DNA of 64,000 bases, taken from Liolophura sinensis. Lineage: Eukaryota > Mollusca > Polyplacophora > Chitonida > Chitonidae. Where the stretch lies: contig NC_088303.1 in the NCBI RefSeq assembly GCF_032854445.1, forward strand, positions 13,397,501 to 13,461,500. The letters are read 5' to 3'. A program made the translations under genes and the position numbers. The notes below the pieces were generated by a model, which was not told the origin of the DNA, ran no database searches, and saw only the letters and a list, made by a program, of their open reading frames with translations. Position 1 is the first letter of the stretch, and each line of letters starts with the position of its first letter. Below, piece after piece: positions 13,801-22,130 of this stretch.

Positions 13801-15596
13801 CCGGCATCTTATGAAGCTCATTTCCTGGATGAAGCCGAGGTGAGTTTTTTTATTTACCGTCAGTCTGCATATATCTCCCTTGCTGGTGAGTATGAATACA
13901 TACATGTACCGTTATAATCCCAGGTGAGTAACGGGATACTTACATGTACCGTTATAATCCCAGGTGAGTAACGGGATACTTACATGTACCATTATAATCC
14001 CAGGTGAGTAGTCTTTCATGCATCACACGAATATTTGAGAAATCTGCCAATCCCATTAAATACGCCAAGACAGCTGGGCAATATGAAAGAGATCACGGCG
14101 TTTGTGTCCAGTATAATATATAACCTTCTGTGAAAAAGTCATGCCAGTGAGCAGAAAGGAAACAAATGTAAACAACAATATTGTTTGTCTTTTTAGAAAT
14201 TTGCCAAACATCACGACAGGCTATTAGAGCAACTACAGGTGCTGCACAACCAGCTCCATCACTCTTATATATCAGTCCTGGTAAGTACTCTAGACTTTAT
14301 ATCTTTATACTATACACTCAGTGTTTGCTGGTAATACAACTATGGTTAAGAGACTTGAAAAAAAAAGACAACACCAGACCAAGTTTATATATGCATCGAT
14401 AAAATACCCTACATAAAGTCTTAAAAGCACACCTTTTTATTTTTGTGATGTTGAAAAACCGATACATTGCATTTGCAATGTAAGCTAAATAGCACACATT
14501 GAGCAAAAGCACTGCCAGGTTGTAACCAATCTGTCATCCGAACCTGTTTTGTCTTTCAGCCATGTGAGTATGGGGTGCGAGTGACGCAACATCGTGTTTT
14601 CAGTTGCTTTAACATGGCATATCCCATGGCCTCATTTATAGTTACCAAGGATTGTATTACATGATACTTTCAGGGTCATATGACCCCTGAAATTTGTCTC
14701 ACATCGAAAGCAGCCTCCATTTTTATGTACTCACATGATATTTCCATAGACGTTGAGTGCTTGAAATATACACAACAACGATCTCACAAGACGCCCACAC
14801 ACGAGTGAAACCTTGTGCCCGGCTCATTTGTTTCTGGATTCTTTGTTGCCCAAACTTAAAGAAGCTGAATCTTTCGATCAAGTGTTGCAGACTCAGGAAT
14901 TATCATTGTGGTTATCCACACACCAGTAAATTTCGAGGATTTTTTTGTTGTCCGAATCAGGAATCTCGTTTTCGACAACAAAGGTTGTCTGTGTGCACTG
15001 GGCTTAAAAAGTGTCAAATTTTCACGATGCTTGATTTTTCATTTGTCAGCACCGCTTTGGTCAACCCATGGAGACCTCGTCTAATCAGCTGTTTACTGCC
15101 ATTTGTGAGTTTATGGAGAAGTTTGAAGCCATAAATCAGGAGAGGAGTGCGAGGCAGCAGGCGGAATCCAATCCACCAATCAGCGTTCACAAAGCATCCG
15201 GAAAAGGTATGCCTATGTGTATTAGCCTCATTTGGTGGGCCCACAACGAGAACACTATAACTTAATATTAAAGGAATTAAACAGCTGCATATGTATAGGA
15301 CTTTAATTAAATATTATGTAATTATTATCACTTTATTCATAGTTGCTAGACCAGATTTACCTGCTTCAGCTATATATTTAGCTATATACAACTGATAAAC
15401 CAGAATTTGCCTCCTTGGTAACCACGTGGAACCTTAAAATTAACGGCGGTCTAGTCATCTTTACCCCACGATCTATACAAACTCTTGATCATACGTCAGC
15501 ATTTGATGGATGTTAATAAAAGCTTCACATTTTTTTTTCTTTCTCATTTCAGCCAAGGTACCCCTCCCACAAAAGAAATCCACAAACCCAAAATGA
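1661..15596 (+). CDS. Formin with PH-like, FH1 and FH2 domains (PHCF-type formin), 5' incomplete
   Basis: Formins nucleate and elongate unbranched actin filaments: FH1 binds profilin-actin and the FH2 dimer caps the barbed end processively. Nineteen exons join in one continuous frame (2646 coding nt, about 881 residues plus TGA at 15594-15596). Order: basic/serine-rich start, a conserved N-terminal segment, a PH-like module starting at LIKRGKLMKRG, a 234-codon exon ending in a PPMPPPPAPPPMP FH1 tract, then FH2 from KLKHIFWKAVPPNQ. FH2 hallmarks are the invariant GNYLN motif and the isoleucine in NLGIFLKGLK, part of the actin-contacting surface. The tail after FH2 is short, ends in a basic KKSTNPK, and no clear DAD was found. 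A PH module upstream of FH1-FH2 matches the metazoan PHCF class known from formin phylogeny; that class name is from memory and no alignment was run. Earlier exons and the start codon lie off the left edge. Confidence 0.85.
2384..2476 (+). CDS. Formin exon: N-terminal conserved segment, part 1
   Basis: This phase 0 exon of 31 codons starts IDFVSKTFNFISGGQ and ends LRSYDVD before GTAAGT. It may be part of a GTPase-binding/FH3-like regulatory region, but it is too short to assign. Its last 19 bases and the donor are tandemly duplicated downstream. Confidence 0.65.
2458..2580 (+). repeat. 53-bp tandem duplication covering a splice donor
   Basis: Units at 2458-2510 and 2511-2563 are identical, with a partial third at 2564-2580. 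Each full unit holds the last 19 bases of the formin exon ending at 2476 plus GTAAGTACG, so the intron carries a second perfect donor 53 bases downstream. Confidence 0.92.
2775..3205. repeat. Minisatellite of ~48-bp units
   Basis: About nine diverged units of the type TGCGAATCTACATGTGGACA followed by CCTATTAACC and a CACGTGTG-like segment. Because 48 is divisible by 3, both strands show long repetitive open frames that are not genes. Confidence 0.88.
3388..3526 (+). CDS. Formin exon: N-terminal conserved segment, part 2
   Basis: The exon enters in phase 0 and leaves in phase 1. It encodes EAIANELVLRFEDRCFEI and then an acidic helix ending LELNDLERIG. Acceptor TTTCTAG and donor GTGAGT are clear. 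Confidence 0.7.
3823..3925 (+). CDS. Formin exon: start of PH-like domain
   Basis: The exon encodes VNLNPAGTVV then MLIKRGKLMKRGNTAIPVWAE. The basic K-RG-L-KRG strand followed by a tryptophan is typical of PH strand beta-1 running into beta-2. It leaves in phase 2 at GCGGA|GTGAGT. Confidence 0.7.
4375..4424 (+). CDS. Formin exon: small PH-region exon
   Basis: This 50-nt candidate exon lies between GTAG and CCAG|GTTAGT. It keeps phase with its neighbours and reads LLSQHQHAGTTPGTSP. That is not a typical PH beta-2/beta-3 strand, so an exon may be missing or this may be a variant loop. Confidence 0.4.
4588..4642 (+). CDS. Formin exon: PH-region exon with two plausible frames
   Basis: Acceptor TTTCAG and donor GTATGT bound 55 nt. 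The phase-consistent frame reads EWLKFRRGSSVFTELEMP. A second open frame reads RMVKIQTGEFCFYRAGDA, which looks more PH-like but breaks phase with both neighbours as I have drawn them. Confidence 0.5.
5615..5885. mobile_element. Foldback MITE, copy 1
   Basis: Shares with 6541-6721 and 16582-16837 the internal core GTTGAATTAATAGAATA.. and the inverted arms (ATGATAGAATGTATTCCGTTAT on the left, TACATTCTAACATCACTCAA on the right). The tips are eroded. Confidence 0.65.
6064..6195. repeat. ~43-bp tandem repeat, three units
   Basis: Units read GTTACACGCAGTTCTATAAA then CCCTGTACT..CCACAACAGG. Confidence 0.9.
6541..6721. mobile_element. Foldback MITE, copy 2
   Basis: Ends are TACACTCAAATAAT and its near inverse ATTTTTTAGAGTGTA. 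The core is related to the other two copies. It is shorter than copy 3, with an internal deletion. Confidence 0.75.
6892..6961 (+). CDS. Formin exon: PH C-terminal strand and helix start
   Basis: The exon encodes FRVCSDGHKDSSAIKQERND then WLK. The pattern FRV.S followed by an acidic/basic helix with E..DWL matches the end of a PH domain, where the tryptophan of the final helix is nearly invariant. It leaves in phase 0 at AAG|GTGAGA. Confidence 0.8.
7321..7386 (+). CDS. Formin exon: end of PH helix
   Basis: This phase 0 exon of 22 codons, AFKKACITRRSTLKLTKDQ and on to IQK, continues the PH C-terminal helix (W..AFKKA) into a linker. The acceptor follows a long T tract. Confidence 0.8.
7481..7603 (+). 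mobile_element. SINE (family A), 5'-truncated
   Basis: Only the 3' body and tail remain: CCGGTTTCCTCCCACCATAA, then TATAAGTGAAATATTCTTGA and an AAATAAAT tail. Confidence 0.88.
7738..7784 (+). CDS. Formin exon: linker
   Basis: This 47-nt exon, LSLRSNQAAGEQTPA, runs from acceptor CTTCCAG to donor CAAG|GTAAGT and leaves in phase 2, matching the next exon. Confidence 0.65.
8363..9065 (+). CDS. Formin exon: acidic linker, FH1 and first residues of FH2
   Basis: This is the largest exon (703 nt). It has a Ser/Thr-rich stretch, an acidic run (SSDDDSGEFEDEEVFYNS), then a proline-rich tract with PVPPVSPPMPPPPAPPPMP, the profilin-binding FH1. It ends with KLKHIFWKAVPPNQ, the FH2 lasso entry with its conserved tryptophan. 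The true 5' edge is the ATGCAG acceptor; codons upstream of it are intron read-through. Confidence 0.92.
9490..9607 (+). CDS. Formin exon: FH2 lasso/linker
   Basis: The exon encodes VEKSIWQHSRPDELRKKLNL and an acidic stretch ending at PNRQLSGTT. It enters in phase 0 and leaves in phase 1. Confidence 0.9.
10279..10444 (+). CDS. Formin exon: FH2 knob
   Basis: The exon contains YNLGIFLKGLKTRGRALI. The isoleucine equivalent to the actin-binding Ile of yeast and mammalian formins is kept. Phases are 1 in, 2 out. Confidence 0.92.
10588..10722. repeat. ~97-bp tandem duplication
   Basis: CATTGGGTGTGTGTACATAT at 10590 recurs with few changes at about 10687, both followed by an AGTACTGT stretch. It lies within a formin intron. 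Confidence 0.6.
11068..11305. repeat. ~80-bp tandem repeat, three units
   Basis: Each unit has GACACTGCAGTCATCAATGA then CGATTCTGTATCCCTTTA and ends GTTAATCTGTCAAGATTGGC. Confidence 0.92.
11393..11570 (+). CDS. Formin exon: FH2 core
   Basis: The exon contains KSKLGEVDQFMMELCKIPEL, the usual FH2 'L...D.F...L..IP' helix, followed by an LDLTQLLWEF helix. It leaves in phase 0. Confidence 0.92.
12503..12658 (+). CDS. Formin exon: FH2 GNYLN motif
   Basis: The exon encodes TVEQMTRTCNQLNTSQKFAR then VLQYILCLGNYLNSSSPSG. GNYLN is the most conserved FH2 signature. The exon is phase 0 at both ends. Confidence 0.95.
13004..13166 (+). CDS. Formin exon: FH2 core
   Basis: The exon encodes LADTRGKDRDYSLLHYLVDQ and a helix ending in EVEIE. 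The 'L.DTR..D...SLLHYLV' stretch is standard FH2 sequence after GNYLN. Confidence 0.94.
13736..13839 (+). CDS. Formin exon: FH2 post/coiled region
   Basis: The exon encodes VLKNQLTLIRKTIRSLRAGL and ends FLDEAE|GTGAGT. Decoy donors lie a little downstream in a tandem repeat. Confidence 0.88.
13885..14012 (+). repeat. 40-bp tandem repeat carrying splice donors
   Basis: Units read ACATGTACCGTTATAATCCC followed by AGGTGAGTAACGGGATACTT. The intron begins at 13840, so three strong CAG|GTGAGTA donors sit about 80-165 bases past the real one. Confidence 0.9.
14197..14280 (+). CDS. Formin exon: FH2 C-terminal helix
   Basis: This 28-codon phase 0 exon, KFAKHHDRLLEQLQVLHNQL and on, is helical and lies between TTTTAG and CTG|GTAAGT. 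Confidence 0.85.
15050..15206 (+). CDS. Formin exon: end of FH2
   Basis: The exon encodes HRFGQPMETSSNQLFTAICE and FMEKFEAINQE, matching the last FH2 helix ('...F...F...F..A..E'). Polar residues follow. It leaves in phase 1. Confidence 0.88.
15553..15596 (+). CDS. Formin last exon
   Basis: Short basic C-terminus AKVPLPQKKSTNPK with stop TGA at 15594-15596. The acceptor follows a long T/C tract. Confidence 0.82.
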
Positions 15597-16142
15597 AATC
15601 AGGATAGAGGCCATGAGATACTCTATGATATACTGAAGACGGTAGATCATTCACTGTGCTAATTTAGGGTGACGTTGTTCAGCGATATTAGTATGCTATT
15701 GATGTGTATGGGTTGGTCATCATTCAGAGATAATCCAGAGGCTACGTTTGGTGATAAAAGGACTGCGACAGTATAATTACAGACAAACTAGATTTTCTTG
15801 TTCTTATTTACATATGCTTCATGTCAAGAGCGTATATGGTGCCAACGCTGTTCCAACCACTGTGATGAATGACACTCCCCAACAACTGAGGAGGAGTGGC
15901 CTTACAAGAACAAAGATGAAATCCGACGGATCAGGGGACGTAACTCCTGCGAATTTTGTACCGATAAAACGCATAACATACAAGTGTTCTCGCAACCAAA
16001 TATTGAAAAATTATCCAGAATGGCTATTATTTATTCACATACACGTATATACCACTGTATGTATATGTTATCTTGTAAGAAACATTAGATTAACTCCCGT
16101 ATACAATACAAGACAATAAACATCATATGTTACCATAATAAA
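15597..16142 (+). other. Formin 3' untranslated region with polyadenylation signals
   Basis: About 520 bases after the stop there are two AATAAA hexamers, at 16115-16120 and 16137-16142. They are the likely 3' end signals of the formin mRNA. The open frame at 15748-16119 inside it has no family resemblance. Confidence 0.5.
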
Positions 16143-16581
16143 TTCGTAATATTTATACCAGTGTAAATAATATGGTTTATCGGGACATGTACACGCCTAC
16201 AAATATGGTCAGCAGATTACATCTGCCATACCTCCTTTGTTGTATTACATCCTGAACTGAAGAATAAATGACGCCGTTTATGCCAAAAGGGCTGGTTCAG
16301 AATTCATAAATTTCTCATTTATATAAAAGTGAAATATGAGGATATATGCGATAAATTCAAAGTCAATCATATTCTAACGGATTCGATCGTGACATCCTAG
16401 CCTCCACAGCCACATTGAGGTATCGTTAGTCTTTTGCGTGCTTTCGTGACCATACTGGTGAAGTAGGTGTAATTTCGTGCATTGCAGCAGTACGAGGCAC
16501 TTGGTACTCTTATCTGTTTTGTCAAGGATTGTCAACAGGTACCTATATAGCTTTAGCCTGGGTGCTCCGGTTTACTCCACC
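16143..16581. other. Intergenic, no gene seen
   Basis: AT-rich DNA between the formin 3' end and the MITE. No coding or repeat structure is supported. Confidence 0.5.
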
Positions 16582-16837
16582 TACACTAAAAAATCAGTCT
16601 GCTGATTTTAACAGAAATTCGGTTGCCTGTCTGAGTGATGCTAGAATGTATTCTGTTATTATCACACAATACTCTGTCATATTCAACATGTCACCCTGTT
16701 AGTCTAAGGGAATCTTCATGTTGAATAGATATGTGTGTTATATTCAACAGAATCATCTGCTTCAGCGTCAATAAATTCCAGCATCACTCAGGCAACATAC
16801 TTTCTGTTAAAATTAACATTTTAATTTTCTGAGTGTA
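16582..16837. mobile_element. Foldback MITE, copy 3 (best preserved)
   Basis: Tips TACACTAAAAAATCAG and, on the other strand, TACACTCAGAAAATTAA. The arms are long: GATTTTAACAGAAA...GCCTGTCTGAGTGATGCTAG on the left matches the reverse complement on the right. Nearly the whole element can fold into a hairpin, and it has no ORF. Confidence 0.85.
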
Positions 16838-16899
16838 CTTGTATAAACCTGCATGACGCCATGTAAGTGAAAAATAAATAGAACAGTGCCATTCACCAA

Positions 16900-17230
16900 T
16901 ACACTCAGGTTTTGAGGAGTATGGAAGTGAGCGAAACTTGACTGCAGTTGTGTGAGGAGCATTGTTGAAATCTGTGGTTTGAGAAGTATAGAAGTGTGCC
17001 TTTGAATATTCTGGTTGTTAAACCCTGTTAAAGTGTGAATGCTTAGACAAGCGTGGACGAATATTGCCGTTATTTAAAAAAACCTGGATAGTCCTTTAAA
17101 ACCTGCAGTGTGGGGAGTATGGAAGCGCTGTCAAACATTCCAGTTGTGTAAACGTGGACAGCCATTAAAACCTTCATCGTGACGAGTATGGGAGTGTATC
17201 CGAATATTTCAGTTTTTGAAACCGAAAGAG
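16900..17230. repeat. Degenerate tandem repeats
   Basis: The motifs GGAGTATGGAAGTG and AAACCTG(T/C)..GTGGAC recur four or five times at roughly 60-90 base spacing. Boundaries are uncertain. Confidence 0.5.
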
Positions 17231-19381
17231 ATAAAAAAAAATCAATACAAAGTGGACGGTTGGCGACCCCTATAATTATGTGAAATACACGACAGGGTAC
17301 ATACAGTAAATTATCAGTTTTAAAGTTAAAAGCCCACGCTGGCTATGGGAAGTAATGACTCTGTCGGACCTTTCCGTACCTTTGGCCAACGAGGTAGCCT
17401 GTGCCAATGCGGCAGTTATCCTTGGTTCGGGCGGCTCTGTGGCAGGCAGCATTTTGTCAGGTACCCTAAGGATTGTGAAGGAGATATGTGCTTCCACTGG
17501 GTTCTACCCGGTTTCCTCCACCCATAAACCTGACCACAGTTATGGATTGCTACTTGAATACAACGTTGAACAGTTCTTTCACTCAGCTTTATAACAAACC
17601 TGTCATGTAATTGTGGATGGACGAAATCGGGGAAAACCACTGCCATTTGTCGTGACGGCAAACCTAACACAGGGCATACATACGATCGTCCGGATAGATT
17701 TGTGTCGCCACCTTCGGTTTGTAGCCCATCATTGCCGACACCAGTTGTAGCTTCCGGGTCAGGTTGAGCTATCGCTACAGGCCTGTGTTGTCCGAGATTG
17801 TTCTGACGTTAGGTTTGGCAAAAATTTTGTCCGGCGACCACAAATCAACGTCAGAGCTCGCTCAATTTAAAAAAACTTAAAGTAGTTTGATCAAGAGTCA
17901 AAAGCCAAGGTCGTAACAGAGAGATTTATCCCACCAAGCGACCAAAGTAAAAGTAGGGTGTCGGTTTCATTGTTTAAGTTATTAAATGGAAGATGATGCA
18001 GTTTAAATTTCATATAATAAAGCTCACGTGAACTCCTTACAGGGGAAAACAAAATCGTTCAAGAACAAAGCAGTGCAAGACAAATCGTCCAAGAAACTTA
18101 GTGAAATTGTCCACGATAGTCTAATCACTTTGGAATTTAGTATTTATTATGGAATTATTTATTCCAAGGCAAACGTTTAAGACAAACCTGTAAAGATTTA
18201 CCTATATGTGTGACGTCCATACCAATGTGGTGTTTGTATACCCGGTTTACTTAAAACTTACTTAAAACAAAGGGTCGGTCCAACAGTATTTTTGCTTTTG
18301 TGGGTAAGTTGGGCCTGTTATAAGCTTTTATCGAGTCAGATAAATTAAGACTGGTGGAAAAATCTGTCAATAATACGCTACGATCATCCGCACGTTGGCG
18401 GCAGACCTTCTTACGCAAGACCTGAGAGATGTGGCGGATATGAATTCAGCACGTTTTATTTCGTCGTACGTTGTGGGCATCGAGCTTTTCGCTAAAAAGT
18501 TCCAGCATACAAGTATTTCATCGGTCACGTGACGATTTACCAAATATCACGGTCGTCGCTGAATTGGTTTGATCTCTATGCTGCAAGTCTTTAATTATAT
18601 TGTATTCCTGCATTAACTGGGATTCTGCTGTTGGACAAAGCATTCCCCCGAGACCCGGTCCCTTTGCATTGTTTTAATGTTATTTCATGTTAAATGTAAC
18701 AACACAGCATTTTGGGTAATTATAGACCTCTGACGACTATTAAAATACAAGTAACATCGCTGAATTTTTTCTTAAGCCATTGTGTTGGAAGCTTGTTGTT
18801 ACTATTTAAGCATATACATGAACAGTTAGAATAGTGGTAAATCCCCAGGTAAACGGAGATAAGGTCATATCCCACTGTTTACGTGTGACCGTATTGCCAG
18901 TCATCGCTGCTCTGCTATTACTCTCCTTGCTGCATGTAAATCTTTTATTATTTTTACAAAACAGCTGCTAATAAATATACATCATACCAAAGTGGGCTCC
19001 ACTGTATCCACGATACGATATGTATCTTGGACTATACAACTGCCTTTCTTGGACATTTCGCCTTTGGAAGAGTTGGTCATGTTAAACTCCTGGGGCCCGT
19101 TCTGTAAAGCTGTCGCAACGCGGCTTAATGCACCTTTGTCATGGTCACGTATCTCTTTACTGTATGTTGTCATTGAAATTTCGCCAGGCGCATTTTGCGA
19201 CTTTGTAGAACAGGTCAGGGAGGATTTCTGATGGTCGAACTCTAAGGAGTCGAAACTTGTGAAGAAAAATTTGCCGCGTCGGTCTATCTTCATGGACAAA
19301 AAAATTCTTCGGGCGTAAACTAAGTCCAGTATACCCGTATATATCCAACATGTTTGTACTGTTGCGTTCGACATATAACGA
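17231..19381. other. Intergenic, no supported gene
   Basis: The short open frames at 17276-17670 overlap on both strands and resemble no family. The rest is AT-rich with no repeat or exon that I can support. Confidence 0.45.
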
Positions 19382-19646
19382 TTTTTTTTTTTTTTGATTG
19401 GTGTTTTACGCCGTACTCAAGAATATTTCACTTATACGACGGCGGCCAGCATTATGGGTGGGTGGAAACCGGGCAGAGCCCGGTGGAAACCCACGACCAT
19501 CCGCAGGTTGCTGGCCGGAGAGGAAGCAATGGCCGGAGAGGAAGCCAGCATGAGCTGGTCTTGAACTCACAGCGACGGCATTGGTGAGAGGCTTCTGGGT
19601 CACTACGCTGCGCTAGCGCGCTAACCGACTGAGCCACGGAGGCCCC
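19382..19646 (-). mobile_element. SINE (family A), full length, reverse orientation
   Basis: Reading the minus strand: tRNA-like head GGGGCCTCCGTGGCTCAGTC GGTTAGCGCGC (A-box like), B-box like GAGTTCAAGACCAGC, then the conserved body and a tail of A. GACATATAACGA before the tail and GACATATAATGACG after the head look like a target-site duplication. Confidence 0.92.
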
Positions 19647-19681
19647 GACATATAATGACGTTTCGCTATTCGCTTTCACAC

Positions 19682-19940
19682 TTTTATTTATTTATTTATT
19701 TGATTGGTGTTTTACGCCGTACTCAAGAATATTTCACTTACACGACGGCGGCCAGCATTATGGTGGGTGGAAACCGGGCACAGCCCGGGGGAAACCCACC
19801 ACCATCCGTAGGTTGCTGGCAGACCTTCCCACGTACGGCCGAAGAGGAAGCCAGCATGATCTGGACTTGAACTCGCAGCGACCGCATTTGTGAGAGACTC
19901 CTGGGTCATTACGCGGCGCTAGCGAGCTAACCAACTGATT
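19682..19940 (-). mobile_element. SINE (family A), reverse, head slightly truncated
   Basis: It has the same body as its neighbour 36 bases upstream. The direct repeat TTCACACTTTT flanks it, so this was an independent insertion rather than a segmental copy. Confidence 0.9.
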
Positions 19941-21989
19941 CACACTTTTGATGAAATCTATCTCTTTTAAATAACCGACCCTCGCCATTAAACCATTCGT
20001 GACCTCCATTAGCTTTGCAGTGCCAACACTGTTAGGAACTATAAGATCTGACAAATCCAGAAATCGACCAGACGAAGGTTGTTAACCCACATAAATAAGA
20101 ATGCGTATCTGGAACCCGTGGACTTTGTTCATCCTGTTCGTTATGGTGACTCTTGGACCTAGCGAGAGCCATTCTCTTCGTGCAACAAACTTACCCGGGG
20201 AGGGGTTCACGTGCTCGTGACGTTAAGTGGACTTCGGGATTCCGAACCCCGGCTTTCAGTTTCCTTATTACTGGACACTTGCAATCTATAAGAGATCGTC
20301 GTTTTTGACAAATGTATTTATTTCACTTATGTTATATACGAATGTCTGTTGTGTGACGCCTATACAGATTTAACGCAGTTGCATGTCACGCTTTTTTTTT
20401 CACTTGAAAATGTGACGGGGGTCACATAGACGACAGACGAGTCTGGAATCTCAAGTCTTAACAATACCGCAGACAAGTCTACAACCCCATTTACAGGCAA
20501 AGTTTTTTGTCCTTTCTCCACATTAATAGCGTCCCAACAGGTCTACATAAAGGATTGGAAAATTACATGTTCCCCAACTTGTGATCGCCTGGCTTGTTGA
20601 ACTGTACAAGCCTGCCAATCTTAAATATCCTGCACTTGCGTCTGGATGGTGTGGTCGCCAGACATGTCTAATTAACGGTTGGCCGCTGGTTTCCCGATTT
20701 TCGCACATACCGACGTATTTGTTGTCACATTGAGTAACTCCATTAATGGTCATTTATGTCGTATATGATCACGTAAAAATCGTCTCGACAACAGGAGTAG
20801 TCTGCCCTTGAATACTTCATATATCACTTGCTTGGCGCAGAAGTACTAAGTTTGGTGCAGAAATACTACGTTTGGTGCAGAAGCACTACATGTTTTGCAG
20901 ACCTGCCTATCCTTTGTGCAGTGAAGTACATTTTCTGGTGTATGAATTACATTTTATACACTTTTTATGAAACTTACCACACTTACACATACTTTCAACA
21001 TGTCATGGTATATAGTCATGAAAGAATCAAGACTTTCCGAACATTTTCCCTAATTATGGCGTAATTTCACATTTAAATCATCATATTTGTAATGGTTTAG
21101 CTTCAAGCCTACAAAAATTTGCCAAAATCATTCAGGCAGGCAGATCTGCTGGCTTTTGTAGTAGATAGTGTGCAAAAACAATGGACTGATAAATTACAGA
21201 CTGTCATAACATACAAAAAGTAGAATTCATTGAAGCCCATGTTTCATCAGTGATATTTAATATATCCAATGTTTTATCTGGGTAGTAAGGAAGACAGGTT
21301 CCAAACCACACCTCACAAGAAAAAAAAATATAAACTACAAACAGATAGCATAAAAAGTTTCAATTCATCATAAATTCAGAGTGAACTAAAAGCACTAAAA
21401 TAAGAGAATTGAAGATGACCAATAGCATTCAGCTAATTGACAAGCTTGTACAGGGCCTAATATTTACAGACATCATTTAATTTCAGTTTGTTTGCTCTTT
21501 TTTTTTTTTTTTGGCCTAACCCCACTCACCCCTCTATAACTGTGCAGTTCAGTGCCAAGTGAATATCTATGACAGCCTCCCCCCTCCCACCCCCACCCCC
21601 CCTTATGAAAGAGAGTATAATTTACTAAATAGGTTATGTGTCATCTGTATCAGGCTGATTTGTGGACTTTCTCAATGTAGGCTTCACATAGTAAGAAACA
21701 AAAACAGCTGCGACATCAGATGAATCTCAAGTGTAGCCTTTTGTACACTTCTCACATACAGGTCAAAGGCATCACGAGAAGCTTTCCATTCTTACAATAA
21801 AAGACATTTTAAACTTTGTTAATATGTGTGACAAAATCATGGTGAGAAAATGGACTGTTGAAGTATAGAGTCCCCCTGTGCCCCTGTTCTCATGCCCCAC
21901 ACCGGGGCCTTCATGTCACACAGACCACTCCTCTGCCCTCTCCTCTCTACTCGACGCAGCCTCCCACAGAATTTAAATTGCATTTCTCT
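19941..21989. other. Intergenic and probable UBE2V 3' UTR
   Basis: It contains a 21-bp triplet repeat (20835-20890, GTTTGGTGCAGAAGTACTAC-like), a T17 run near 21498 and a C-rich tract at 21571-21603. The part next to 21990 is likely UBE2V 3' UTR on the minus strand; I did not find a convincing AATAAA for it. Confidence 0.4.
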
Positions 21990-22130
21990 TCAAAAGGAGC
22001 TGGTATCAGGTGGCTGGGGTAGCTTTATATTTTCCTTCAGCGTCATTATTTTCCGGAGTTCTGTCAGAACAGTCTTAATTGAATATTTTCTCTGCCAGCT
22101 GTTTAACACAGGCACCTTTCCTCTATCCAC
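21990..22130 (-). CDS. UBE2V: UBE2V exon 4 with stop
   Basis: This phase 0 exon encodes [20 protein letters not shown] then VLTELRKIM and [14 protein letters not shown], stop at 21990-21992. The KLPQPP(E/D) end is diagnostic for UBE2V. Confidence 0.95.
   Translation of the reverse strand: MDRGKVPVLNSWQRKYSIKTVLTELRKIMTLKENIKLPQPPDTSSF

Noticed and set aside
17276-17670. Overlapping open frames in a GC-richer patch
   Set aside because: Frames on both strands are equally open and none resembles a protein; it may be a decayed repeat.
19600-19646. tRNA gene
   Set aside because: The A- and B-box-like motifs belong to the SINE head; there is no full cloverleaf and the same sequence recurs many times.
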